From Planctellipticum sp942493135 (GTDB taxonomy: Bacteria > Planctomycetota > Planctomycetia > Planctomycetales > Planctomycetaceae): 64,000 nt of DNA. A program made the position numbers and the translations under genes. The stretch lies in the NCBI GenBank assembly GCA_942493135.1, contig OW818684.1, positions 4,836,001 through 4,900,000 of the forward strand, written 5' to 3'. Numbering within the stretch: the first letter of the stretch is position 1; each line of letters opens with the position of its first letter. Below, piece after piece: positions 1-8,631 of this stretch. Under the pieces are notes generated by a model, which was not told the DNA's origin, made no database searches, and saw nothing but the letters and a program-made list of their open reading frames with translations.

Positions 1-586
1 ACGCGCCCGTCTTGATCACGTGGACTTTGATCCCCAGCTGGTCGGCCCGGGCGCTGAGATCCTGCACGACCATGAACGTCCCAATCGAACCGACCTGGGC
101 CGATTCGTGCGTAAACAGCTGGTGGCACTGACTGGCGCCCCAGATGCCGGCCGACGCGCAGAGGTCTTCGATGTAACCGAAGACTGGCTTCGTCGCGCCG
201 GCGTCGCGGATGTCGGCGGCGAGGGCTTCGGTCCCGGCGACCGTGCCGCCGGGAGTGTCGAACAGCATCAGAATCGAGTCGATCGACTTGTCGCGGGCGG
301 CTTCGCGGAGCTGCTGACGGACGGCGACCGTCGACGTCGATTCGGACATCGACGACTGCGCCTTCATCATGCTGCCGCGAATGCTGATCACCGCGGTATC
401 GCCGACGCGGGGGACGGCACGGGCGCTGGCGGCCTGAGGCGATGGTTCGGCAGCAGCGACGTGCTGGACGAGCTGCACGCGGGCGGCGTGCTGAAAGAGA
501 CCGCTGAAGATCTCCTCGTGGATCGCCCACAGGCCGAAGTAGTCGTGCAGTCGGGGGTAATCCGGCCGCTCAGTCAGGAGTTCCAT
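1..586 (-). CDS. S49-family (SppA/ClpP-like) phage head protease, partial
   Basis: The frame is open past position 1, so only the first 195 residues or so are visible. The ATG at 586 follows CTCCGGAGGAACCG, a strong ribosome site, and overlaps the portal stop by 17 bases. Visible motifs are VISIRGSMM, DTPGGTVAGTEALAADI (oxyanion region), CASAGIWGAS (candidate nucleophile serine) and GSIGTFMVVQDLSARADQLG followed by KVHVIKTG, the usual order in phage S49 enzymes. Such enzymes mature the capsid or scaffold, and the position next to the portal fits that role. Capsid genes would be expected just left of the window. Confidence 0.85.
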   Translation of the reverse strand, partial: MELLTERPDYPRLHDYFGLWAIHEEIFSGLFQHAARVQLVQHVAAAEPSPQAASARAVPRVGDTAVISIRGSMMKAQSSMSESTSTVAVRQQLREAARDKSIDSILMLFDTPGGTVAGTEALAADIRDAGATKPVFGYIEDLCASAGIWGASQCHQLFTHESAQVGSIGTFMVVQDLSARADQLGIKVHVIKTGA

Positions 587-2210
587 CGGTTCCTCCGGAG
601 GCCTGGTCGGACGCAGGCTGATCGGTGATCGTGATGCGGAGCTTGTCGACGTTGGTCAGCTGCAGGATCTCGCGCCAGGTCAGGGCGGCCGCTTCGATCG
701 GGAATTCCCGGCGCAGTTGCTGCAGCGCGAGCATCGCCTGGCGGATGGCGTACGAGTTGTCCTCGATCGTTTCGTCGATCGTGCGGAACCAGTTGCGTCC
801 CTTGGCGGCTTGGATCCGACGAGGCGAATTGAGGAGCCCGTTCTGCTGGATCAGATCGGCGGTGGCATCTTTCAGCGGATCGATGTAGCCCCAGGTCGGG
901 GGCGTCCAGAGATGCCGATAGATGTTGATCTTCTCGTTGGCCTCGGCCTTCAGCAGCATCCGTCCGCGGACGTCACTTTCTCCGAGTGACCGCAGGTAGC
1001 GGACGCGCCAGCGGTAGACCGGCCGGTGCAGCGAGTCGATCAGATCGGACTGCGCTTCGCAGTAGCTGGTTCGGGCGACGTCCTGCACGCCGCGCCACGT
1101 GGCGAGGTTGCTCATCATCGCATCCAGGAGCAGCACCTGGACGGGGACGCCGAGGTTCACCGAGATGATCGACAGGACCAGAATCGAATGCTCCCGGAAA
1201 CTGTCGCCGCCCGGATTGGGAGCGAAGGCGCTGAGCTTCTCCCCTCGCTTGCCGACCAGTTCCATGCCGGGATAGACGTGCTGCAGCAGACGTTCGACGC
1301 CGTCCTCACTCTCGCGGAGTTCGGTTTCGCCGGCAGTGCCGTTCTCGGGGGCGACGCCGTTCGCGCCCTCCAGGGAGGGGATCGCGCCGGTCCCGGCCTT
1401 CTCGGGGAGTTCGCGGAGAAAGGTGATGCAGGCTTCCACCTGCCGTTTCACCAGGGCGGCGAACTGCATGTCGTCGTGGATGCCGATCGGATCCATGATC
1501 GGGGCCATCACGCTCAGGCCGCGGGTCTGGCTGACCCGTCGCCGACGGATGACGTGGAACACGTTCGGCTGGCCGTCGCCGTCGAACGCGGGATACGCGC
1601 GGACTTCGCCGACTTTCTTGACCGCGGCCGTCGGCGAGACTTCGGCCCGCGTAAACCAGTACTCGGCCGGCCGGTCGCGCTCGTCCAGCAGCACGCCATG
1701 CACGACTTTCTTGCGGGTGTTGGAGGGCGTGCGGGCCCGGTGGGCTTCGAACGTTTCGAGCGTGCCGTCATCGACGGGGACGGCAAAGATGTCGCCGTCG
1801 ACGAGCGTCTGGCGGAGCGCGAGCCGTTCCAGCTGATGCCAGGTGCAGCGGCCCTGGGAGTGGCAGTTGCGGGCTTCGGAGCCCCATTCGAGCCAGTCCT
1901 GTTCGAGCATGTCGTCGAGTTCGGGATCGCCGGTCTGCGGATCGACCGGGATGCCACCCTTGAGGACCTGATCGACGTAGCGGCCAATTCCCTGGCCGAC
2001 GATCATGTCGTTCCGGTCGACGTCGCGGGCCAGTTCGATCAGCTTGAGGAAGTCCGATTCCCGGCGGATGTGCCAGTCGGCGTCGGACCCGCCATACGGC
2101 AGGCCTTCGCGCTTCCGCTTGAGGGCGGTCTGTTTGGTGGCCGTGTAGTCGCCGCGGACTTCGTGCCAGGTCTCCTGGAACGTGGCCTCGGGCGCGTGTT
2201 GTCGCCGCAC
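570..2210 (-). CDS. Phage portal protein (lambda gpB-like family)
   Basis: 546 residues, about the length of lambda-type portals. It should form the dodecameric ring at the capsid vertex through which DNA is packaged and to which the tail joins. Recognisable stretches are NDMIVGQGIGRYVDQVLKGG, DGDIFAVPVDDG, ARTPSNTRKKVVHGVLLDE, and the late NLGVPVQVLLLDAMMSNLATWRG, typical of lambda-family portals. Its stop overlaps the S49 protease start and a small gene lies immediately upstream, so it is part of the leftward packaging/head operon. Start: ATG at 2210, four bases after the stop of the upstream gene; a Shine-Dalgarno site is weak. Confidence 0.88.
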   Translation of the reverse strand: MRRQHAPEATFQETWHEVRGDYTATKQTALKRKREGLPYGGSDADWHIRRESDFLKLIELARDVDRNDMIVGQGIGRYVDQVLKGGIPVDPQTGDPELDDMLEQDWLEWGSEARNCHSQGRCTWHQLERLALRQTLVDGDIFAVPVDDGTLETFEAHRARTPSNTRKKVVHGVLLDERDRPAEYWFTRAEVSPTAAVKKVGEVRAYPAFDGDGQPNVFHVIRRRRVSQTRGLSVMAPIMDPIGIHDDMQFAALVKRQVEACITFLRELPEKAGTGAIPSLEGANGVAPENGTAGETELRESEDGVERLLQHVYPGMELVGKRGEKLSAFAPNPGGDSFREHSILVLSIISVNLGVPVQVLLLDAMMSNLATWRGVQDVARTSYCEAQSDLIDSLHRPVYRWRVRYLRSLGESDVRGRMLLKAEANEKINIYRHLWTPPTWGYIDPLKDATADLIQQNGLLNSPRRIQAAKGRNWFRTIDETIEDNSYAIRQAMLALQQLRREFPIEAAALTWREILQLTNVDKLRITITDQPASDQASGGTDGTPD

Positions 2211-2213
2211 AGG

Positions 2214-2516
2214 TCACCTCTGAATTCGTTCGAAGGAGAACTGGCGGGGGAGCGAACTGCCGGCGGGGAGGCCGGGAAGGCTCGTCGGGCGGCTGGCGAG
2301 CCAGGCTTCGGCCTCCTTTCGGATCTGCGCGATGTCGGACGACGACAGTTCGGATTCGGTCGCGTTGGGATGCTTCGACCGGAACGGAGTCGTGGCCAGG
2401 AAGCGGGCGGCTTCGATCAGCGCGCGGGCCTTCGTGCCGGTCGCGTCCTCCTCGTACAGGAGATTCGCGCGGAACTGGGCGACGGCGTCGGCGCGTGTGC
2501 TGGTTCCCGTGAGCAT
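2214..2516 (-). CDS. Small protein between portal and packaging genes
   Basis: 100 residues, mostly helical and charged (IEAARFLATTPFRS, DIAQIRKEAEAWLASRP). The slot, between terminase and portal, is where tailed phages often encode a gpW-like head-tail joining protein. The size would fit, but I see no diagnostic motif, so this is inference from position. It ends three bases before the portal start and so is probably co-translated with it. Confidence 0.55.
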   Translation of the reverse strand: MLTGTSTRADAVAQFRANLLYEEDATGTKARALIEAARFLATTPFRSKHPNATESELSSSDIAQIRKEAEAWLASRPTSLPGLPAGSSLPRQFSFERIQR

Positions 2517-2600
2517 CGCCGGACGCTCGCGGGAACAATTCGCGCTGTCGAGACCGGCCGGGTTCGGATCGATCGGATCGGCGTCCGAACCCGGCGGTCG

Positions 2601-2618
2601 TGATTTCGTCCGAAATCA
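2601..2618. promoter_or_regulatory. 18-bp palindrome TGATTTCG-TC-CGAAATCA, copy 1
   Basis: A perfect two-arm palindrome with a 2-base centre. It includes the TGA stop of the 2616-3059 gene and lies in a 99-base gap. Two further copies with one central base changed are at 10182-10199 and 22606-22623. This could be a binding site for a dimeric phage regulator. Binding is inferred only from repetition and symmetry. Confidence 0.4.
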
Positions 2619-3059
2619 GGCGGCGTCGGCCGCGTCGTCAGCGGGAACGCCGGCATCCGCCTGGATCCCGACGTGCTCCAGCAGCCAGCGGACGGCGAGC
2701 GGTCCGCTGGTGACGCGCGTGCCGTTGTCGAGCCGGGCCTGACAGGCGTCGAGCCCCTGGGTCAGCCGCCGCAGGGCGATCGCCTGCTCGGCGGTCAGGT
2801 GCAGGTCGACCTTCCGCGGCGTGTACCCGTCGAGCTCGTCATCCACCCAGGGGAGCGACAGACCCACCTCGCGCGGAATCCGTGGCGCCTGCAGCTCGGC
2901 GATCGGCGAATCGCCGTCAGGAGCCCCGAGTTCCGGCAAGTTCACAGCGCCCGCCGGAAGTTCCGGCAACGGAGGCGCGTCGGCGTCCGGCGAAAATTCC
3001 GGCGGCAGGTGCGTCATCACGCCTGGCGGCGGGGAGGAAGGGGGAGATTTCTTGGCCAT
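2616..3059 (-). CDS. Hypothetical protein with proline-rich N-terminus
   Basis: 147 residues, starting two bases after the terminase stop, so probably translated together with it. Residues 1-50 are proline-rich and low-complexity (SPPSSPPPG, PPLPELPAGAVNLPELG). The second half is folded-looking and charged (DDELDGYTPRKVDLHLTAEQ, ALRRLTQGLDACQARLDNG, LAVRWLLEHVGI). I do not recognise the family. Its place between the terminase and portal suggests a packaging or connector accessory role, but this is not shown by motif. Confidence 0.6.
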   Translation of the reverse strand: MAKKSPPSSPPPGVMTHLPPEFSPDADAPPLPELPAGAVNLPELGAPDGDSPIAELQAPRIPREVGLSLPWVDDELDGYTPRKVDLHLTAEQAIALRRLTQGLDACQARLDNGTRVTSGPLAVRWLLEHVGIQADAGVPADDAADAA

Positions 3060-3061
3060 GT

Positions 3062-4996
3062 TCAGCGCTCCGTCGCGAGGAAAGGACGTCCGTCCGGGGT
3101 CGTGAGTCTCCCCCGCGGCGACTCGCGCGCGGGGGGCGGAGGAGCAGGCGCCGGGCTGCGGGAGGGCAGTTTGTCCCAGTTCTTCCCCTCCTTCGTCAAC
3201 AGCATCGCCGCGGCCCGCGCATAGCGGGGCGCATCGCGCAGTTCATTTTTGCCACGTTTCTTCCAGCTGTGGACCGTGTAGCCGTTTTCGTTCCGCTCAT
3301 CGATCATAAACTCGTTGAGCAGCTGATCGACGAAATCCAGGTCCATCCGGGCTTCGTCCGGCAGCGTCAGACCGTACGGGCCGTCCGCCGGCTCCACGCC
3401 GTCGAGGATCTTCTGGATCCACTGCTGGGTCCGTTCCGTGTTGACGGTCACCAGCACCAACGCGGCGGACTGATCGGCGCCCGCGGTCTGCGGTTCTTCG
3501 CGCACGTTGCTGAGCCGGGTCGTCTCCGGGAAGCCGCTCGACTTGGACCCTTTGCAGGGGAGGAGGCCCGCGCCGATCCGCCGGCAGATGTCGTACACCG
3601 TATCGGTGTGATTGCCGTCGCCGGAATCGATCAGGCTCATCACCGCTCGCAGCGGGAGGCCGCCGTCGGCATGCGGCCAGGTCCGCAGGACCAGGTGACG
3701 GAGATCGTCCTCGCCGAGCATCATCCCCCAGTCGACGACGCAGCCCCGGCCCCCCAGACCCCAGCCGCAGACGGTGTACCAGAACTCCGTCGCGTGCTCG
3801 CCGACGTCGATCCCCAGCGTCAGAAAACGCACCCATTCCGGGCAGACGCCCCGGACGTAGGGGCGGCAAAGCCGTTCGCAGAAGACGTGCAGGTCGGTCC
3901 GCTCGGGATTCGGATCCCAGGTCAGACCGAGCCAGGAGTTCCAGAAGTTGCGAAACGCCTCCCGGTCCGGCAGCGCTTCGAGGAACTTCTTGGCGATCAC
4001 GCCCCAGGTGATCGACGGCAGCAGCGAATAGAGGGTCGACAGCGGCCCGAAGCTGGCATCGGGCCCGGCGTAAAGGGGTTTCCCTTTGATCGTCCCGGAC
4101 CCGTGAATCGTCTGGCCCGCTTTGACCCAGCGGGCGTCGTTGAGCAACTGGTGGCGATGCTCGTTCCCGATTTTGCGCCGGCAGTGTTCGCATTCGTACC
4201 AGGCGGTGGCAAGAGCCTTTGCCGGATCGGAACGCCCGCCGGCGAGCTTCTCCCAACCGATGCCGCCCGGCTCGCGACCGTTCCCCAGCTTGAGCAGCTG
4301 CCAGCCGTTGCAGAACGGGCAGGGACACCAGCGGCCGCGATTGTCGCCCGCCAGGCGGGCCGCTTCGACGCGCGAGCGGCCTTTATAGCCGGGCGTCGAC
4401 ATGCGGAAGATCTTGGACCGGCAGAAGCCTTTCGCCCGTTCTTCCATCAGCATGGCGAAATCGGCTTCGTCCGACTTCCGCCGGCTCATCTTGTCGATCT
4501 CGTTCATCACGATTACGAGGGCGGCATAGTCGGCGGCCGCCGAGGGAGATCCCGACCAGGCTCCGTGGACGATCGAATCGGCGAGCTGGATCCCGTCCGA
4601 CGCCTGCAGCCGGCGAGGCGGGACGCGATCGGCCAGGCCGGGAATCTTCTCCAGGATCCGCCAGGTCCGTTTGACGACGCGTTTGACGCTCCGTTCGTCG
4701 GCGTCGGCCCAGGCCATCGGATTCGGATTCACGGTCGCTGTCTTGGCGATGCAGACCTGGCCGCCGACCGTCTTTCCCAGCCGCGAGGCGAACTGCATCG
4801 TGATCGTGCGATAGAACGGATCGTCGAAACAGTCGAGCGGTTCGATCATGTGCGGAAAGAGATCTGGCCGGAATTTTCCCCGGAGTTCCGAACCGGGCGG
4901 CAGCGTGATGTTCGCGGCCGCCCAGTCGACGGTCCGGACGAACGGCCGCGGGCGGATGACGTCGCAGACGACGGGAGTGATGCCGGGGTAGATCAC
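3062..4996 (-). CDS. Terminase large subunit (GpA-like)
   Basis: 644 residues from a GTG at 4996 whose GTGA overlaps the stop of the small subunit. A longer in-frame start at 5188 would run 192 bases into that gene and adds only arginine-rich shadow sequence, so I reject it. ATPase: Walker A-like FASRLGKT near residues 69-76, Walker B LVIVMNEID near 160-168. A GpA-type double CxxC region follows (CPCPFCNGWQ, then CEHCRRKI). The nuclease part starts around LTLGIDVGEHATEFWYTV, with later acidic positions (VVDWGMMLGEDD, LIDSGDGNHTDTVYDI). It cuts concatemeric phage DNA and pumps it through the portal. Confidence 0.92.
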   Translation of the reverse strand: MIYPGITPVVCDVIRPRPFVRTVDWAAANITLPPGSELRGKFRPDLFPHMIEPLDCFDDPFYRTITMQFASRLGKTVGGQVCIAKTATVNPNPMAWADADERSVKRVVKRTWRILEKIPGLADRVPPRRLQASDGIQLADSIVHGAWSGSPSAAADYAALVIVMNEIDKMSRRKSDEADFAMLMEERAKGFCRSKIFRMSTPGYKGRSRVEAARLAGDNRGRWCPCPFCNGWQLLKLGNGREPGGIGWEKLAGGRSDPAKALATAWYECEHCRRKIGNEHRHQLLNDARWVKAGQTIHGSGTIKGKPLYAGPDASFGPLSTLYSLLPSITWGVIAKKFLEALPDREAFRNFWNSWLGLTWDPNPERTDLHVFCERLCRPYVRGVCPEWVRFLTLGIDVGEHATEFWYTVCGWGLGGRGCVVDWGMMLGEDDLRHLVLRTWPHADGGLPLRAVMSLIDSGDGNHTDTVYDICRRIGAGLLPCKGSKSSGFPETTRLSNVREEPQTAGADQSAALVLVTVNTERTQQWIQKILDGVEPADGPYGLTLPDEARMDLDFVDQLLNEFMIDERNENGYTVHSWKKRGKNELRDAPRYARAAAMLLTKEGKNWDKLPSRSPAPAPPPPARESPRGRLTTPDGRPFLATER

Positions 4997-5481
4997 GACG
5001 ACTTCCCCTCGGCCGGCGTCTGTTTGAGATCTTCCGCGAGCTGCTCGCGCAGTCGATCGAGTTCCTTCAGCAGTCGCTGCGGGACTTTCTTCTGACACTT
5101 GCGGCAGCAGTCGCCGTTGATCAGGTCGGGGAGCTGATCGGCGGCGTCCGCGAGCGTACTCAGCAGCGTCGACGCGAAGCCTTCCCATGCGGCGCGGGGC
5201 AGGAGTTCTCCTTCGCGTTCCTGCAGGTTGAGTTGATCCTTGCGGGTTTTGATCTGGGCCTGTTTGAGCTTTTCCCCCTCATTGGCCAGTTTCAGTTTCT
5301 TCTGCGTGTCGGACTCGGGGGAACCTTTCTTCTGATGGGCGTTCCGCCAGGCCCGGATCGCCTCCAGGTCGTAGCCGGCGTCGATGTTCGGGAAGTCGGG
5401 TTCGCGGATCCAGTCGCGCAGGGCGCGGGCCGTGACGCCCAGGCGTCGGGCCGCTTCCTGCTGTTCGATCACGCGGGACAT
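4993..5481 (-). CDS. Terminase small subunit (Nu1-like)
   Basis: 162 residues from the ATG at 5481; the reading frame is open further upstream to 5745, but that part overlaps the promoter region and looks non-coding. The N-terminus is a winged-helix reader (MSRVIEQQEAARRLGVTARA then LRDWIREPDFPNIDAGYDLE), as in lambda Nu1. It is followed by a charged helical region with CxxC (CCRKCQKKVP) and a helical C-terminus (LLKELDRLREQLAEDLKQ). It recognises the packaging site and brings TerL to the DNA. GTGA overlap with TerL implies translational coupling. Confidence 0.85.
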   Translation of the reverse strand: MSRVIEQQEAARRLGVTARALRDWIREPDFPNIDAGYDLEAIRAWRNAHQKKGSPESDTQKKLKLANEGEKLKQAQIKTRKDQLNLQEREGELLPRAAWEGFASTLLSTLADAADQLPDLINGDCCRKCQKKVPQRLLKELDRLREQLAEDLKQTPAEGKSS

Positions 5482-5620
5482 TGTCGTGGATCCTGAACAC
5501 CTGCGAGGAGTCGGCGCTGCCCCGCGGAAGTTCCCGGAAATCTTTCCAAAAAAGCCCGAAAGCCGCGGGCGCAAGCTCGGTACGGAGTTAGCCGAAAGTG
5601 GTCGTTTTCCCCGCAGAACA

Positions 5621-5680
5621 CGGCCTTTCCCACCCTTGAGGCCGTGCGGGACGGGGGTAGATTTGGACTCGTTGACGACA
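5621..5680 (+). promoter_or_regulatory. Duplicated prophage promoter element A
   Basis: TTGAGG (5636-5641), 16 bases, TAGATT (5658-5663), followed by CGTTGACGACA. The whole stretch is nearly identical, over about 60 bases, to the reverse complement of 13990-14054, which has the same 16-base spacing. It sits about 50 bases before the rightward gene at 5711 and in the gap behind the leftward TerS gene, so it most likely drives the 5.7-7.4 kb cluster. The function is inferred from the hexamers, spacing, position and duplication. Confidence 0.6.
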
Positions 5681-5710
5681 GCCAACGCGACCCGCAGACG
5701 AGACCGAACG

Positions 5711-6130
5711 ATGCCTCCTGAGATTCGCCAGCAGATCCGCGACAAGGGCCTCCGCCAGGCCGACGTCCGGGAGATCTACAGCGGACTCCGCAAGCAACAG
5801 CGCGAAGAACTCGAATGGGAATGGTCGATCCGCCGGCGGGTCTGGGAAATGCACGCTTACAGCATCGAAAGCCGTTCGTTCTGGCGGCATGGGATGTGGG
5901 TCAAGTATCGCCGGGCCTTCGAAGAGGGCGACATGACGAACATCCCCGGCTGGGACCTGACCGCTCAGTCGATCTACTACGAATTCCCCGGCTTCGCTGA
6001 GGAAGACGAAGTCTCGCAGAAGCTGTTCGAACTGATCCGCGAGCATCACACGCCGATGCCGTCGATCGAAGAAACCTGGCAGCAGGCGATCGCCGCCTGC
6101 GAAACCGAAACCGCCTCCGTCCCTTTCTAA
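5711..6130 (+). CDS. Hypothetical phage protein, first gene of rightward cluster
   Basis: 139 residues, starting MPPEIRQQIRDKGLRQADVR. Highly charged and rich in tryptophan and tyrosine (ELEWEWSIRRRVWEMHAYS, FWRHGMWVKYRRAFEEGDM). I do not recognise a family. The in-frame region upstream of 5711 overlaps promoter element A and is not used. It is followed 12 bases later by the DUF6573-like gene, giving a small co-directional cluster against the leftward packaging operon. Confidence 0.65.
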   Translation: MPPEIRQQIRDKGLRQADVREIYSGLRKQQREELEWEWSIRRRVWEMHAYSIESRSFWRHGMWVKYRRAFEEGDMTNIPGWDLTAQSIYYEFPGFAEEDEVSQKLFELIREHHTPMPSIEETWQQAIAACETETASVPF

Positions 6131-6142
6131 GGAACCTTGACC

Positions 6143-6691
6143 ATGACTCGCGAATTCAAACTGATCCAGGGCCGTCTCACTCGCCAGCAGCGTCTCGACT
6201 TCGCCGCCGCAAAGTCGGACGAACAGCCGCCCGCTCCGCCGCCCGCTCCGCCGGCCGCGATCGACGCCGACGATGATGGGGACGACTTCTGGGGCGAACC
6301 GATCAGCGTCTATACCCGTCGGCAGGCGATCGAAGACGGCGTCCTGGTCCAGCTCAGCGGACCCGGTTACGAGGGAGACGCCGCGATCCCGGCCCTGGTC
6401 GCCGAGGCCGGCATCAAGTTCCCCGTCGCCATGACGGTCAGCGCCTTCACGACGCTCTGCGTCCCGAGCAAGAAGGCCGAGGAACGGGGCGAATCGCTGA
6501 TCGGCCGGTTGTGGGACGTCCTGTTCGTCTTCCGCGAGTATGCGAAACGGATCAGCGGCGGCCGGCTGACTTACAAGATCGTCTGCACCGACAGCGACGG
6601 GAAGGCGAAGACCCACGAGATCCTCGCCGTCTGCAGCCCCGGCGACGACGCCGAGCCGGTCATCACCTTGATGTTCCCCTGGGAGGATTGA
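6143..6691 (+). CDS. DUF6573-like protein
   Basis: 182 residues. After a proline/alanine-rich linker (residues 27-40) comes ISVYTRRQAIEDGVLVQLS, then GIKFPVAMTVSAFTTLC and GRLWDVLFVFREYAKR. This order matches small proteins common on phages and plasmids that I know as DUF6573, of unknown function. The ATG at 6143 is preceded by AAGGAACCTTGACC, a good ribosome site; the TTG six bases earlier is less likely. Family assignment is from memory of the motif order. Confidence 0.7.
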   Translation: MTREFKLIQGRLTRQQRLDFAAAKSDEQPPAPPPAPPAAIDADDDGDDFWGEPISVYTRRQAIEDGVLVQLSGPGYEGDAAIPALVAEAGIKFPVAMTVSAFTTLCVPSKKAEERGESLIGRLWDVLFVFREYAKRISGGRLTYKIVCTDSDGKAKTHEILAVCSPGDDAEPVITLMFPWED

Positions 6692-6757
6692 TCGACGACA
6701 ACCGCCCCCGGCCGGATCGTCCGGCCGGGGTTCTTCCCTCGTGAAAGACTTCCAGCC

Positions 6758-6952
6758 ATGACCGACGAATTCCGCCTGACGAACCGCCAGCCTCCCGCCC
6801 GCTTCGAGAACAATGGACGCGGGACGCAGGGCCAGCTCTTCTCCCGCGGCGTCGGCGACAAGCCGGGCCAGCGATTGTTGTTCGATCCCTTGGACGCCTT
6901 GCCAGGAACTGCACCATGCCAGCGCGACGAGAACCGACAGTCCGCGGACTGA
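6758..6952 (+). CDS. Small hypothetical phage protein
   Basis: 64 residues beginning MTDEFRLTNRQPPARFENNG, with the GRGTQGQLF and GDKPGQRLLFDP stretches. No family recognised. The ATG has a plausible upstream site (GAAAGACTTCCAGCC), and the end overlaps the ASCH gene by 37 bases in another frame. The case for it being a gene rests on the ribosome site and its co-directional position. Confidence 0.5.
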   Translation: MTDEFRLTNRQPPARFENNGRGTQGQLFSRGVGDKPGQRLLFDPLDALPGTAPCQRDENRQSAD

Positions 6953-7392
6953 CCGTGAAACAGCCCTGGGCCTGGCTGATCGCCCACGGCTGGAAGCCGT
7001 TCGAGAATCGCACCTGGTGGACCGACTACCGCGGTCCGCTGGTGATCGTCGCCGGCAAAGGAATCGATCCCGAAGGCTACGAAGTCGCCCGCCAGCTCGG
7101 CATCGCACTGCCGGACGAACTGCCGATCGGGATCGTCTGCGTCGTCGATCTGGTGTCGATCGAGCCGCTGGCAGACGTCGGTGCGGATCCATGGGCGACC
7201 GGTCCGTTCTGCTGGCGACTGGCCCGGCCGCGGCGACTGGCATCTGCGATTCCTTATCGGGGCAACGTGGGACTGCTGCGGATTCCGCGATCACTGCTGC
7301 AGGACGGGCTCGCCGAGGAAGACGTACCGCGCGGCATCACGTCGACGCAGGCCACGCTGGCGTTCGACGGACCCGAGCCGGACCAGGTCTGA
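6916..7392 (+). CDS. ASCH-domain protein
   Basis: 158 residues. The segment LTVKQPWAWLIAHGWKPFEN followed by RTW is the ASCH/YqfB-type signature: an RNA- or modified-nucleoside-binding beta-barrel related to PUA. GIVCVVDLVSIEPL and PFCWRLARPRRLASAIPYRG follow in the usual order. Small ASCH proteins are frequent in phages, perhaps acting on RNA or nucleosides, but no activity can be assigned here. The last 100 bases run antisense into the 3' end of the ABC-ATPase gene, so the two transcripts converge and overlap. Confidence 0.8.
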   Translation: MPARREPTVRGLTVKQPWAWLIAHGWKPFENRTWWTDYRGPLVIVAGKGIDPEGYEVARQLGIALPDELPIGIVCVVDLVSIEPLADVGADPWATGPFCWRLARPRRLASAIPYRGNVGLLRIPRSLLQDGLAEEDVPRGITSTQATLAFDGPEPDQV

Positions 7393-8631
7393 CAGGACGC
7401 GATCGGCGACGCTGGTCGTCACGCCCGCGGCCCGGGCGAGTTCGCGGGCCTGCAGCCCCGGCTGCCGGCGCAGGACCGCCAGCACCTTCTCGCCGCCGGC
7501 GGAGGGGACGTAGACGTCCGGGCGACTGGTCATCAGCGCATCGAAGTCGGCCTGGCTCGCCGGCGGGCCGATGTATTCGAAGCCGGCGGTGATCCGGTCG
7601 CAGCTGGTTCGTTTGACCTTGTTCTCCTTTCGGCCGGGTGGCTGGACCAATGACGGTGCCCGGATCATGTTCCACAGCGGCGAGCGTTGCCGGTGCATAA
7701 TCACGGCGGGGTGGCCGCTGGTCGTATAGAACCGTTTCCCCTGCAGGCGATACAGCGACGCGACGAACTCGGAGAACTTGGAGCCGATTCCAGCTCCCTG
7801 AAAGTCGGGGAGACAGACGGTTCGGTGGGCCCGCATGCCGGGCCGGATTGGATGTGGAAACGCCAGCACGGCGGAAAACGCCACCGGCCTCCCTTGGATC
7901 GACGCCAGGAAACAGGTCGCGCTGGGACTCAGTTCGGACGTCAGATAGTGGTGATGACTGAAGAGCGACCAAGCGCGACGATGCACGCGCTGAACATCAA
8001 GGACGATCTCCGGGCGTCGCCTTTCGGACCTCCAGTGGAACCGCTGTTCCTGCAGGTCGAACACCCAGTCCGGATCCAGCCAGTCGATCACGTCGTAATG
8101 ACAGCCGACGGCCACGAACTTTCCGCCCCGCCGGCGGACGGCTTTCGCGACAGCATGACTGCCGATCTGCGCGACCGTCCGATCGACGACCGACGTGAAT
8201 TCGTCGACGACGGCCAGGTCCCGCTGTTCGGCGAGCGTGCGGGCCAGCGTGACGCGGAACTGCTCGCCGTTGCTGAGAGCGTGGAACGGCCGGAGCCAGG
8301 AGGGGGGCGAGGAGAAACCGACGCTGGAGAGCAGCTCGGTGATCTCCGTGACCGACATTTCGATCGGGAAGCCGTCCAGGAGGCTTTTATCGGCCGGCCA
8401 GGCGAACGTTGCGGCGAGCTGTTCCGGCCAGAGCTTCCGCGCGAGGGTCGATTTGCCGGAGCCGGACGGACCGACGATCAGGCCAATCTGCCAGGGGCGG
8501 GCCTTGAGGGGGAGATCGAACGACCATTCGCGGCGGCTCGTTTCGCTGGGCGGGACGTCAAACATCCCTTCCAGTTGTTTCACGCGAGCCGTGCGGACGA
8601 CGGGCGTCTCTACGCAATGAGTGATCTGCAT
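7291..8631 (-). CDS. ABC-type ATPase fused to GNAT acetyltransferase and wHTH tail
   Basis: 446 residues from an ATG at 8631 with AAGGATTGAA upstream. Residues 1-200 form an ABC nucleotide-binding domain: Walker A GPSGSGKST, signature LSNGEQFR, Walker B DLAVVDEFTSVVDR and an H-loop histidine (VGCHYD). There is no membrane part. The middle is GNAT-like (FSAVLAFPHPIRPGMRAHRT, CLPDFQGAGIGSKFSEFVAS). The last 80 residues look like a winged helix (VLAVLRRQPGLQARELARAA, VADRVLSDLVRLGSV). It overlaps the ParB-like gene by 22 bases. Comparable ABC/GNAT fusions occur in other phages; the substrate is unknown. Confidence 0.85.
   Translation of the reverse strand: MQITHCVETPVVRTARVKQLEGMFDVPPSETSRREWSFDLPLKARPWQIGLIVGPSGSGKSTLARKLWPEQLAATFAWPADKSLLDGFPIEMSVTEITELLSSVGFSSPPSWLRPFHALSNGEQFRVTLARTLAEQRDLAVVDEFTSVVDRTVAQIGSHAVAKAVRRRGGKFVAVGCHYDVIDWLDPDWVFDLQEQRFHWRSERRRPEIVLDVQRVHRRAWSLFSHHHYLTSELSPSATCFLASIQGRPVAFSAVLAFPHPIRPGMRAHRTVCLPDFQGAGIGSKFSEFVASLYRLQGKRFYTTSGHPAVIMHRQRSPLWNMIRAPSLVQPPGRKENKVKRTSCDRITAGFEYIGPPASQADFDALMTSRPDVYVPSAGGEKVLAVLRRQPGLQARELARAAGVTTSVADRVLSDLVRLGSVERQRGLRRRDAARYVFLGEPVLQQ

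Noticed and set aside
1026..2603. 525-residue plus-strand ORF (and similar long plus-strand ORFs at 2882-5095, 7687-9381, 21602-23965)
   Set aside because: They are high-GC shadows opposite the portal, terminase, ABC/GNAT and ParB-like genes, with no motifs of their own.
5482..5745. Longer N-terminus for the small terminase
   Set aside because: It would cover promoter element A and the upstream end of the rightward cluster, and the winged helix begins right after the ATG at 5481.
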